Shown here in pieces: positions 30,132 through 39,415 of a DNA stretch of 64,000 nucleotides. A model generated the notes under the pieces. That model searched no databases. It saw only the letters and a program-made list of their open reading frames with translations, and had not been told where the DNA came from. The translations under genes and the position numbers were made by a program. Origin of the DNA: Gemmatimonadaceae bacterium (GTDB lineage: Bacteria; Gemmatimonadota; Gemmatimonadetes; Gemmatimonadales; Gemmatimonadaceae); NCBI GenBank assembly GCA_014379355.1, contig JACMLX010000136.1, positions 1 to 64,000 on the forward strand, given 5' to 3'. How positions within the stretch are numbered: the first letter of the stretch is position 1; each line of letters begins with the position of its first letter.

Positions 30132-31205
30132 ATGAACGCGTCGCTTCGTATGGCAATTGATGCGGCACCGCACATCGTCGTGACTGGCGGCGCCGGGTAC
30201 ATCGGATCACACGCCGTCGTCGCCTTGTTTGCTGCCGGATATCGCGTCACGATCTTCGATGATCTTCGACGGTCCCATCCTCAGGTGCTCGACGGGATTG
30301 CTGCGATTACCGGTGAGCCTGCGTCGCTCGTTTCGGTGGATATCTGCGATGAGGCTGCGCTCGACGCAGCATTCGCGCAGTGCGGGCAGGTTGACGCGGT
30401 CATTCACTTCGCAGCGTACAAGAGTGTCCGCGAGTCGGTTGCCGATCCGGTCATCTACTACCGCAACAATGTCGGTGGAACGGTCTCGCTGATTGCCGCG
30501 ATGGCGCGAGCACGCTGTCGCCGCCTGGTGTTTTCGTCGTCGTGCACCGTGTACGGGCAGCCGGATGCACTGCCCGTCACCGAAGCATCGCCCATGAAGA
30601 CGGCTGCCTCCCCGTACGGCGCCAGCAAGCAGATGTGCGAACGGATACTCCGTGACGCGCAGGCGGCCAAAGGGAACACGTCGCTCTCGCACGTCGTGTC
30701 ACTGCGCTACTTCAATCCCGCGGGAGCGCATCCATCTGCCCTGATCGGCGAGCTGCCCGCAGGCACGCCCGACAACCTGATCCCGTACATCACACAGACG
30801 GCCGCGGGATGGCGCAAGACACTGCGAGTCTTCGGCAGCGACTACCCCACACCGGACGGCACCGCGATCCGGGACTATCTGCACGTCATGGATCTCGCGG
30901 AAGCGCATGTCGCTGCCGTCGAACTGGCGATGCGCGCGTCGCCCGGCCTCGAGGAGATCAACCTCGGCACGGGTATCGGGGTCAGCGTGCTGCAGGCTGT
31001 CGCAGCATTCGAACACGCGACGGGCGTCACTGTCCCGATCGAGATGGCGCCTCGCCGACCGGGAGATATCGAACAGATCTGGTCGTCGGGAACACGCGCT
31101 GCGGACAAGCTCGGGTGGCGGACGGTGCGCTCGATCGACGAGATGATGGCATCAGCCTGGGCGTGGCAGACGCGACTCGGCAGCACGCCGCCTGCCGGGG
31201 TCTGA
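30132..31205 (+). CDS. galE: UDP-glucose 4-epimerase
   Basis: HIVVTGGAGYIGSHAVVALFAAGYRVTIFDDL, SSSCTVYGQP, YRNNVGGT, RRPGDIEQIWSS; ATG 30132 preferred over the 29676 start. Confidence 0.92.
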   Translation: MNASLRMAIDAAPHIVVTGGAGYIGSHAVVALFAAGYRVTIFDDLRRSHPQVLDGIAAITGEPASLVSVDICDEAALDAAFAQCGQVDAVIHFAAYKSVRESVADPVIYYRNNVGGTVSLIAAMARARCRRLVFSSSCTVYGQPDALPVTEASPMKTAASPYGASKQMCERILRDAQAAKGNTSLSHVVSLRYFNPAGAHPSALIGELPAGTPDNLIPYITQTAAGWRKTLRVFGSDYPTPDGTAIRDYLHVMDLAEAHVAAVELAMRASPGLEEINLGTGIGVSVLQAVAAFEHATGVTVPIEMAPRRPGDIEQIWSSGTRAADKLGWRTVRSIDEMMASAWAWQTRLGSTPPAGV

Positions 31206-31223
31206 AATGGTGACGGTCATGTT

Positions 31224-31268
31224 CGTGCGCGGCGTGGAATAGCGCGCACGGACCCTCGACTCAGGGTC
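31224..31268. terminator. Two tandem stem-loops between convergent genes
   Basis: CGTGCGCG(31224-31231)/CGCGCACG(31243-31250), then GACCCT-CGACTC-AGGGTC (31251-31268). Confidence 0.5.
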
Positions 31269-31289
31269 GGCGCATGCACGCGTCAGGTA

Positions 31290-32396
31290 TCACGGCGATG
31301 GTGATTCCGCCAAAGCCAGAATCTGCGCGCGCAATCCCGTCACGTAGTGATCGAGGTTCATTTTCCCTTCGATCAATTGCCGACCGGCGCGACCCATCCG
31401 CGCAGCAGCGTCCGGGTCACGCAAGAGTCGCTCGATCGCCGCTCGCAGTGCAGCCGGGTCTTCGGCGCGCACGTACACACCATGCGCACCGTCCACGATG
31501 ACGTCGGTCTGCCCGGGTGTCAGCGAGCAGATCACGGCCCGCTCCATTGCCATCGCTTCGAGGATCGCAGTCACGCCGGCCTGAAAGGTCACGGCGTACA
31601 GCGGCATCACGAGAAATACCGAATCCGCGTACAGCTGACGCAGCTCGAATTGCGTGAACTTTTTGACTGTCACGTTGGCCGGGACGTCCGCGTGACGCGT
31701 CGTGTCATCCTGCTTGCTCCATGGGCTCGCGGCAGCGATCACGACGTCGATCGGCAAGTCTCGCACGGCGTCCATCAGCGTCGCGTAGTCGCGACGTTCG
31801 AGGCCGACGGCGCAGATCAGCGGCCGATCCCGGGCGACTGACATCGGAGTCACATGAGTCGGCGCAAAGAATGCGTCGTCGACCATGAACGGCGAGAGCA
31901 CCACCCGCGCCGGTTCGACATGCCAGCGTGTTTCGATGAAGATTTTCTGCCAGGTGGCATACACGATGAATCGATCGACGTGCGACTGGATGCCGAATCG
32001 GTCGAAGAACAACATCTTCTTGCCGACCGAGAGCGTATGGACGATCATGGCATGGCGCGTCACGCGAGCGCCGCGACCGAAGAATTTCAGCAGCAACGAC
32101 AGGGGAATGCCGATCTGTTCGCCGTCCGTCATCACCACGCGGTATTGCGCCCGTTTTCTCCAGCACATCCACGCCAGGAGCGCATTGCTTCCGGCGAATC
32201 GCTCCAGCATCCGACCGAGTACGCCACCTCCTGCTCGCGCGGCGCGATAGTCGAGGAGGTCGGCGTCGAAACCGCGCGCCATTTCCAGATAGTCGGCACG
32301 TGGTCGCTCGCCACGAAGGATCCGTTCGTGAATCGCTGGATCGATCTCGCCGGACACCGTCAGCAGCACGGATGGCGTCGCCGCGGTGTCAGCCAT
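31290..32396 (-). CDS. Glycosyltransferase family 1/4-like
   Basis: PLICAVGLERRDYATLMDAVRDLPIDVVIAA, FLVMPLYAVTFQAGVTAILEAMAMERAVICS, PAALRAAIERLLRDPDAAARMGRAGRQLIE. Confidence 0.85.
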   Translation of the reverse strand: MADTAATPSVLLTVSGEIDPAIHERILRGERPRADYLEMARGFDADLLDYRAARAGGGVLGRMLERFAGSNALLAWMCWRKRAQYRVVMTDGEQIGIPLSLLLKFFGRGARVTRHAMIVHTLSVGKKMLFFDRFGIQSHVDRFIVYATWQKIFIETRWHVEPARVVLSPFMVDDAFFAPTHVTPMSVARDRPLICAVGLERRDYATLMDAVRDLPIDVVIAAASPWSKQDDTTRHADVPANVTVKKFTQFELRQLYADSVFLVMPLYAVTFQAGVTAILEAMAMERAVICSLTPGQTDVIVDGAHGVYVRAEDPAALRAAIERLLRDPDAAARMGRAGRQLIEGKMNLDHYVTGLRAQILALAESPSP

Positions 32397-33234
32397 GCCG
32401 TACCTCGGTCGACGTGGTCACTCGAAAAAATGCGCGGCGTCTGAACGCGTGTGCGACTGCAAGTCGATCAAGGCTCACGATTCGATGACGGATATAGGTG
32501 CGTGACGGCCGACTCGTGGCAATGTCGGTGCAGCCCTGACAATTCCAGATCGACTTCGGCGCGTGGGTGAGTGGCGGGTCGCAGCGAATCTAGCGGGCTG
32601 TAAATGAAGTTGGGACAGCACAAAGCCCGGCGGTGTGCCCGGATGGCACGGCGGAAACCGCAGCAATACCAGCGGTATTGCGAGGATTGCCAACGCCGCC
32701 AGCTGGGATGCCCCGCCGGGCGACTGCATCCCGAACTTCGTTCACAGCCCACTGGTCCACGCCAGCCTGCGTGCCAAAGCGTCGCTGTACTGACGACCAA
32801 CGACCCACTTCCATGACGTTGGCGCGACGCCAGCGCCTGACGTCCCGCAGTCGTGACCATCCCGTGCCGCAGTCGTCTGCGGATTTGATTTCGCGATCGC
32901 GTCGATCACCCGACCGCCGTTGTCCGTCGTCGGCGGCACCGCACGAACGTGCATACGGGCGCGGCGAATACGTGATGAATCGCCGCGTTCACGCGCACGG
33001 TGTGGTGATGGCGAAGTGGTCCGGACGTCCGTACCCTGAAGCGAAGGGGCACAACACGCCCGTCACAGTCAGGTCCTCCTCGAGGTACTCGTGTCGCGCC
33101 GTCAATTCGTCTCACGTCACTCACGTCAGGACTGGCTCCGCTCTGACGCGACCGCGACCCGCGGCTCTGCATACGACGGGCGTGTGTCTCGCCACGATTC
33201 GCGCTCGAGGATGTCCTGAGCGGCTGGATGGCTG

Positions 33235-33795
33235 ATGCGCGACAGTCACGCTGCGGCGATGCCATTTGTGAGTGTCGTGATTCCGACCGTCAACCGGCGC
33301 GAAAGTCTCGCAGTGACGCTGGGGACGCTCCCGAACCAGCGGCACGTCGCAGGCGGCTTCGAGGTGATCGTCGTGTCGGACGTCTCGACGGACGGCACGG
33401 ACGGTTTCCTGCTTGGTGCGCTGCACAGGCCGACGCGTACGTTCGCGTCATGGCTCCGGGTCCCATATGCCTACGGAAAGCTGGAAGTCCTTCGCGTGCA
33501 GCGTGGCGACGCGTCGTGGAATCGGGTGCGCGACTTGTTTCTGTCGCGGCAGCGTGCGACCCGGATCCTTGCATATTCCGTGCTTCCCAGTGCGAGACGC
33601 GATGCCTTCGTCCGCGGCACGCTGCGCAGGGTCGCGGAGGCATTGTTCGCCGTGCCGCTTGCGGAGGCGCAGCGCGTCGGATTGAGCATGCTCAGCGCCC
33701 TCTACAACGTGCACTGACTCGACGGTGCACGGGACGAGCTTGGCGCATGGCCGGCACTGCGCGAGGTGCTGGCCCAGCACGCCACTCCAACGTAG
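33235..33795 (+). pseudogene. Glycosyltransferase family 2 pseudogene with internal deletion and premature stop
   Basis: GT2 N-terminus VSVVIPTVNRRESLAVTLGTLPNQRHVAGGFEVIVVSDVSTDGTDGF joins a tail-like region ...AEAQRVGLSMLSALYNVH, TGA at 33715-33717, then in-frame LDGARDELGAWPALREVLAQHATPT to TAG 33793-33795; expected catalytic middle is absent. Confidence 0.7.
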
Positions 33796-34325
33796 ACATC
33801 GCCCGCGCGTCGCCCGCTCCAGGCGTTCCGAAGAGCGGCCTTCGCCCAGCGTGAGAACGCCAGCGGTGTCTCTCACGTTGTTTGCCTGTCGGGATCGTCG
33901 TCTGCGTGGTCCACCGACGGTTCCAACGACGTGACGACGAGGGGCGTCGTGCGTCTCATCCCAGTCGCGGAATCGTACAACAATCAGCCTTCGGCAGGTG
34001 ACCGGCGAAGGCATTGCTGCCCTTCTCAGCGCTGATTTAGTTCAAACGGGTCATGTTCCGTCCGGAGGCGGTGCACTGACGGCTTGCGTTCGTGAGCCGC
34101 CCGCCGGTCTGCGGGCGCGTCAAGCGAACTGAACATTAGTCCTGCAGCACCAGAATTTCGTTATGTTCGTGTCGGTCGGCGGAGCAACAGTTTGTGGGTC
34201 GATTCGCTTCGAGGCCCCGGCGCACGCGTGGAGTGCCTTTTTCGTGCGCAAAGCCTGTGGTCTCGCATCGATTGTCCGGTTCTGATGCCAGCATTTCCTG
34301 ACCCTGACTCATCTCTCTCTCGCCC

Positions 34326-35846
34326 ATGACTTCGCTACAGAATATTCCGCCGAGAGGGGTCGCTGAAGTCCGCAGTTACCGCGAGCATGAAATGCTGGTC
34401 GCGTCGTCGATGGGCTCCGGTCGCGGACCTGAGAGTGAACCGCTCATCGATCTGAACCTGGTGCGGGATCTGTTGAAATTCGCTCTGCACGCCTGTCGCC
34501 GCCACAAGAAGGCGGCACTGTCCGTGGTCGGGGCGTTCGTGCTGGCGGCCGTGCTAAGTCAGCTCATTCTCTCAAAGAAGTACTATACGGAAGCAAAGCT
34601 TCTGGCAGACCGCAACGTGGTCATGCCACTGCTCGGCAATCCCGGACGTCGGATGTCCGACGAGGCCGATACGCCGACACGGCTTGCTCCCGAAATGATC
34701 CTGACGCGTGAGAACCTCGAAAAGGTCATCGAGACGACGGATCTGTTGCGCTCGACCGAGCGAAAGCAGAGCCAGATGGGACGGATCCGCAGCCGTATCA
34801 GGGAGACGCTGCAAGGTCCGCTGACACCGGCGGAACGCCTGGAAGAGTTCGTGTGGAGGCTCCGTTCGTCGATGAACGTGGCGGTGGCTGATGGTACCGT
34901 TGTCATCGGTACGGTCTGGAGTGACCCAGACGATGCCCTGAAAATCGTGTCCGCGACGCAGGATCTGTTTCTGAAAGAGCGTCAGGCGCAGGAAGTGTCT
35001 CTCGTCGCCGGCAGTATTTCGATTCTCGAACAGCGCGCACTCGACGTCCAGAAGGACATCACCGCAATGCTCGACACCCTGTCGAAACAACGGGTAGCGC
35101 TCACACCCGATGAGATGCGCCTGTTTCCATCGACCTCTCGCGTTTCAACGTATCAGGGACCGAGTGCGGAGCTCGTCGTCGCGCAGAGCAGGCTGGAAGC
35201 GACGTCACGCGCGCTCACCGACGCGGAGCAGTTTCGCAATCGGCGCCTGGCAGAGTTGCAAGCCACGCTGTCGGAGCAACAGAACGTGTACGGACCTGCG
35301 CATCCGCTGGTCGAAAACACGGCGCAGTCCATTCGCGTGCTGCAGAGTGAACCGGCGGAATTGGCTCAACTGCGTCGAGAGGTCGAGGAGCAGCGCATGG
35401 CGGTGGCTCGCCTCACACGAAGCTCAGGCGGCGGCGGAGGGAACGGTGCGGACGAGTCGTTGGCCGCAGCCGCGCTCCGGAACTTCGCCACAGTGCGGGT
35501 CGATTCCATCGTGCAGGAAAAGCAACAGTACGGCCGGTCACGCCTGCGCATTGCGCTGAGCTCGTATCAGGCGCTGCTCGAACGCCTCGAGGCGGCCCGC
35601 ATCGAGCTGCTCACCGTCCGCGCAACATTCCAGTTCAAGTACGGGGTGCTCATCCCGGCCACCGTGCCGAAACAGCCGATGGGAACGAGTGCGGCGATCA
35701 TCATCGCCGTGGCAACGATCGTCGGTTGCGCGCTGGCGGTCATGACGGCCATCGCGCTCGACCTGGCGAGTGGCAGGGTGCTCGAACCATGGCAGATCGG
35801 TCGCGTGATCGGTCTTCCTGTGCTCGGCGAGGCTGCCACCACATGA
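34326..35846 (+). CDS. Wzz/GNVR-type chain-length determinant
   Basis: N-terminal TM near SVVGAFVLAAVLSQLIL, large coiled coil, C-terminal TM AAIIIAVATIVGCALAVMTAIAL. Confidence 0.83.
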   Translation: MTSLQNIPPRGVAEVRSYREHEMLVASSMGSGRGPESEPLIDLNLVRDLLKFALHACRRHKKAALSVVGAFVLAAVLSQLILSKKYYTEAKLLADRNVVMPLLGNPGRRMSDEADTPTRLAPEMILTRENLEKVIETTDLLRSTERKQSQMGRIRSRIRETLQGPLTPAERLEEFVWRLRSSMNVAVADGTVVIGTVWSDPDDALKIVSATQDLFLKERQAQEVSLVAGSISILEQRALDVQKDITAMLDTLSKQRVALTPDEMRLFPSTSRVSTYQGPSAELVVAQSRLEATSRALTDAEQFRNRRLAELQATLSEQQNVYGPAHPLVENTAQSIRVLQSEPAELAQLRREVEEQRMAVARLTRSSGGGGGNGADESLAAAALRNFATVRVDSIVQEKQQYGRSRLRIALSSYQALLERLEAARIELLTVRATFQFKYGVLIPATVPKQPMGTSAAIIIAVATIVGCALAVMTAIALDLASGRVLEPWQIGRVIGLPVLGEAATT

Positions 35847-36001
35847 CGAGCATGTGTCACGAGGCACGACGCATCGCGCTCGTGCGCGTCTGCTCGATCC
35901 CAACCGAATGCGGGTCTCAGATCACGCTGAAATCCGTCCGGACCCAGCGCGAAGCTGGATTGTTGCTGAGCGTCGATCCGAGGTCGCATGACGGCATTTG
36001 A
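35843..36001 (+). CDS. Small ORF (52 aa) overlapping its neighbours
   Basis: ATGA overlap with upstream stop; MTSMCHEARRIALVRVCSIPTECGSQITLKSVRTQREAGLLLSVDPRSHDGI; overlaps next CDS start by 14 nt. Confidence 0.3.
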   Translation: MTSMCHEARRIALVRVCSIPTECGSQITLKSVRTQREAGLLLSVDPRSHDGI

Positions 36002-36962
36002 GATGAAGAACGGCGTGACGACTGGTGACTCACCGACATCCTCTGCGCTCGTCGGTGCGAACAGTGTCGGGCACAGCGCTCATGACTTTGAGACGCTGCC
36101 GGAACCGGTCGCGCGCATCTGGGATCGCCTGGAGATCCGTGATCGCTCGATGATCATGTGCCTCGAGGCCATCGTTCGCACCGTGCGGATCGATGGGACT
36201 GCGCCGGTGTCGGAGATCGCAACACGCTTCCTCGACAGGGCGTCGGCGGAGGAGCGTGCCAGAACCGGCCCTGATGCACTGCCGCTCAGCGCGTCGGCGC
36301 TCGATGAGATTCGCGTCGACCTGATGGAGTCGATTCTGCCCCGCCTTGCGCGTGCCCAGTTGATCTCGCTGCCGGCGACAGGCTTGTCGAGTCCGGACGC
36401 AATCATCGGCATCGCCAATCCGGTGCTGCGACTGGCGTTGCTCGAATCCGGCCTCATTCAGCTCGACAGCGCCGCCATGGTTCCGGTGATGCCGCGGACT
36501 GTGTCGCGAAAGATCACGAAGGCCGAATCCGCCCATCCGCCAACGGACGAATGGGCGCAACTCTGGTTCGCCATTCAGCGGTATTCATGGACCCTGCTGG
36601 CGGTCATTCCCGCACGGCCTGGCGAGAGTGGACTGGCGTCCGCCAGCGCGCTCGTCGCAGCGGGCCGCATGTTCAATGAAGGCGCTGTGCATCTCGTCGA
36701 CGCCACCGGAGCGGCCCCGCAGGCGGTGGATCTCATCATTGCCAGCATGAGCGGCGCGCTCGCCGGCGGGAACCAACTGGTGATTGCGCTGGACTGTCCG
36801 TTGTCGAATCCCGCATCGATTCCGATTGCGCGACATGCCGGCACCGTGCTGCTCGCCGTACCGCTTGGCGAGGCGTTCCTCGATGAGACACGGCGAACGA
36901 TCGAAAGTGTGGGAAAGCAATATTTCATCGGCTCTGTTGCACTCCATGGGGCCAAGGGCTGA
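35988..36962 (+). CDS. BY-kinase/CpsD-like ATPase-fold protein lacking a canonical Walker A
   Basis: C-terminal part LLAVIPARPGESGLASASALVAAG...AVHLVDATG...QLVIALDCPL...ARHAGTVLLAVPLGEAFLDETRRTIESVGKQYFIGSVALHG parallels the order of BY-kinase ATPase segments but has no GKT/GKS; lies downstream of wzz. Confidence 0.5.
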   Translation: MTAFEMKNGVTTGDSPTSSALVGANSVGHSAHDFETLPEPVARIWDRLEIRDRSMIMCLEAIVRTVRIDGTAPVSEIATRFLDRASAEERARTGPDALPLSASALDEIRVDLMESILPRLARAQLISLPATGLSSPDAIIGIANPVLRLALLESGLIQLDSAAMVPVMPRTVSRKITKAESAHPPTDEWAQLWFAIQRYSWTLLAVIPARPGESGLASASALVAAGRMFNEGAVHLVDATGAAPQAVDLIIASMSGALAGGNQLVIALDCPLSNPASIPIARHAGTVLLAVPLGEAFLDETRRTIESVGKQYFIGSVALHGAKG

Positions 36963-37024
36963 CGGTGCAGGGATTCGTGCGCGCAACCTCCGTGGCTCCG
37001 GCACGCATGTCGAGGAGCGCCTGA

Positions 37025-37192
37025 GTGTCCAGGCTGCTCCTGATGTCGCTGGTCATCATGACGTTCGTGCTGCCGATCCGGAGCGCCCGAAATCCCAATG
37101 GCATGCTGGGATTGCGCCGCGCGATTCTCGGGATGACGGCGTGGGTCGGCATTTATGTCGTGATCCTCGCGGTGTTCAGGGTTCTTTATTAG
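37025..37192 (+). CDS. Small membrane protein (55 aa)
   Basis: AGGAG at 37013-37017, 7 nt before GTG; VSRLLLMSLVIMTFVLPIRSARNPNGMLGLRRAILGMTAWVGIYVVILAVFRVLY, two hydrophobic stretches; too short for the supplied ORF track. Confidence 0.6.
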   Translation: MSRLLLMSLVIMTFVLPIRSARNPNGMLGLRRAILGMTAWVGIYVVILAVFRVLY

Positions 37193-37208
37193 CAACTGGC
37201 CTGACGTC

Positions 37209-38789
37209 ATGACGACCACGACGAGGCCGCCCTCGGTGCCGGCGCTCCTTCCCGGCATCGGCAGCAACGACGCCAAGGCGGCGCCTCGGCGATTCGCGCG
37301 CCTCGAGCGCAAGGCCACCACACGAGCGATTGGCGCAATCGTCGTCGTGGTCGTGATCAGCGTGCTGATCATGCTGATGACCGGTAGTGTCGTTCTGGCG
37401 CAGATGCCCGCGCAGGTCGCGCTCGTGGGCTACATCGTATGGACACAGCCACTCAGGCGCACGATGACCGTGGTGGTGTTCGCACAGTTCTTCTTCTTCA
37501 CGCCTCAGTACGCGAGCGGTCCGCTGTACCAGGGCGTGCTGCGGCCCGGCTCGCTCGTGGTGAATGGATTGCTGAAGAATGTGACGGGGATCAACGCGAT
37601 GTCATTCACCGGGATCGAGCTCGCCTTCGTCTGCATGTTCATCCTGCTCATCATCCGCGAAGTGCGTGGACAGCGGATCGACGCCGAAGGCCGGGTGCCG
37701 GGCGCGCGAGTCTTGTTCGTGTTCCTTGGTCTCGAGTTGCTGGCCGCCCTGACGCTCGAAGCATGGGGCCTCGTCACCGGCGGGAGCGCGCGAGTCTCGA
37801 TTTTCCAGATCCGGCCGTTCATCGTATTGCCGTTGCAGACGATCGTGCTCAGCTACACCCTGCGTGACTCCCGGGACTTCCGTCGCCTCGCACTCTGGGC
37901 GACGCTCGCCGCGATGCTGAAGGTCGCACTTGGCGTGTATTTCCTGAACAAGGACGCGTGGAGTCTCGGCCTCGAGGCGTCGTACATGTCGTCGCACGTT
38001 GACTCCGTGCTCTTCGTCACCGTCGTCTTTGCGTGGTTTGCCGCCTGGGCCCACGCGCCGTCATGGCCGCGATTCCTCGGCATGGGGGGGGTCGTCTCCT
38101 GGATGCTCCTTGGCATCGTGGTCAACGATCGCCGGCTCGCGTGGGTCAGTCTGGTCGCGTCGCTTGGGGTGTTCTACACGACCGTGAACGGCATGCTGCG
38201 ACGCCGAGCGAACCTGGCTCTGATCGCACTCGCGCCGTTCCTGGCGCTTTATCTCGGCATTGCCAGCAAAGTCAGCACCGGTATTTTCTCGCCGGGCCAC
38301 ACGCTCCTCGGCATCGCGAACACGTCGGATGGTTCGAGTCAGTGGCGTATTCTCGAGATGCAGAACCTCGTGTGGAATCTCGACCAGCACCGCTTTCTCG
38401 GGAGCGGGTTCGGCAAGCAGTGGGTCGAAATCGTCACGCTGCCGTCGGTCGCGCAGGCCTTCAAGGAATACCGAACGGTGGCGCACAACAGTGTGTTGTG
38501 GCTTCTGCAGCTGTCGGGCATCGTTGGTTTCGTGTTCATGTGGATGCCGATCATCGTGGGCATTTTTCTCGCGGCGCGGAGTTATCGTTTTGCCCGAACC
38601 GGATCGGAACGGACGTGTGCGGCGACGGTGATCGCGATTGTGTTGTGTTACGTGAACCAGGCGTGGGGCGACATCGGTCTCATCGAACCGTTGAATACGA
38701 TGATGCTGTCGCTGGCCCTGGCCCTGGCCGGAAAGCTTGCAATCGAGACGGGTGCATGGTCTCCTGACGCCAGGCTCCTGTCGCGCTGA
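37209..38789 (+). CDS. O-antigen ligase/polymerase-like membrane protein
   Basis: Multi-TM; SSQWRILEMQNLVWNLDQHRFLGSGFGKQW, VAHNSVLWLLQLSGIVGFVFMWMPIIVG. Confidence 0.8.
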   Translation: MTTTTRPPSVPALLPGIGSNDAKAAPRRFARLERKATTRAIGAIVVVVVISVLIMLMTGSVVLAQMPAQVALVGYIVWTQPLRRTMTVVVFAQFFFFTPQYASGPLYQGVLRPGSLVVNGLLKNVTGINAMSFTGIELAFVCMFILLIIREVRGQRIDAEGRVPGARVLFVFLGLELLAALTLEAWGLVTGGSARVSIFQIRPFIVLPLQTIVLSYTLRDSRDFRRLALWATLAAMLKVALGVYFLNKDAWSLGLEASYMSSHVDSVLFVTVVFAWFAAWAHAPSWPRFLGMGGVVSWMLLGIVVNDRRLAWVSLVASLGVFYTTVNGMLRRRANLALIALAPFLALYLGIASKVSTGIFSPGHTLLGIANTSDGSSQWRILEMQNLVWNLDQHRFLGSGFGKQWVEIVTLPSVAQAFKEYRTVAHNSVLWLLQLSGIVGFVFMWMPIIVGIFLAARSYRFARTGSERTCAATVIAIVLCYVNQAWGDIGLIEPLNTMMLSLALALAGKLAIETGAWSPDARLLSR

Positions 38790-39104
38790 GCGCGGAATGC
38801 CGCGCGGACGCGACTGCGCGACGACGTCGAGATCACCTGTACGGTTTCCGCGGCGCTCGGCGCTCGCGTGCAGAGGCTCTGCGCCGTCGAAGTGCGCGAA
38901 TGACCAGAGCGTTGATGTGACACAATTGAGATCGGTCTCGCAATAGAACTCTTCGCGACCAGACTGTTTCACATTCGGCACGATTCGTCATCTTTCGGAA
39001 TTAGCCTGTCCACATTATTTTCAGAATGAGGTCGCCACGCTCGTTCGAGCTTGCCCCGAATCGCGTCAAGTCTGCTGGAATGTGCCGAAATGCGACGGTT
39101 TTCG

Positions 39105-39117
39105 CTGACTGAGTCAG
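39105..39117. promoter_or_regulatory. Perfect 13-bp dyad, candidate operator
   Basis: CTGACT-G-AGTCAG in the 375-bp gap upstream of 39165. Confidence 0.3.
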
Positions 39118-39164
39118 ATCCTTGGCATGCAACGTCCCTTCTATAGCGGGCAGGAGTTACGGCA

Positions 39165-39374
39165 ATGCTGCTGAACGCTCCTGATTTCGCTCTGCGCGCA
39201 TGGGTCCGTCAGGCGCTCTCGGCAGGCCCGAAGGTTGGCGAATACATAGATTGGAACGCAGTTACGAACTGGGCGGCGAACACGTCTCAACTCGTGCCGC
39301 GCGTCCGCGAGCGCTTGCAAAGCGCGTCGACCTTGGCGTCGGCCTCCGCCTCACGCGGATCGACGGCCAAGTGA
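39165..39374 (+). CDS. Small hypothetical protein (69 aa)
   Basis: AGGAG at 39152-39156, 8 nt upstream of ATG; same strand as module B operon. Confidence 0.5.
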   Translation: MLLNAPDFALRAWVRQALSAGPKVGEYIDWNAVTNWAANTSQLVPRVRERLQSASTLASASASRGSTAK

Positions 39375-39415
39375 GCGTGCTTCCCGGTCTCTCTCGTTTC
39401 GAATAGGTGTAGTCC

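Noticed and set aside
32660-32680. GCAATACC-AGC-GGTATTGC hairpin
   Set aside because: Short isolated palindrome in decayed DNA; no supporting context for a regulatory role
32604-32816. 70-aa ORF with CxxC-like pattern (CEDCQRRQLGC)
   Set aside because: Lies in the decayed zone, both strands give equally weak peptides, no family recognised
39121-39145. TTGGCATGC sequence as a possible sigma-54 promoter
   Set aside because: The -12 TTGC element is not at the required spacing
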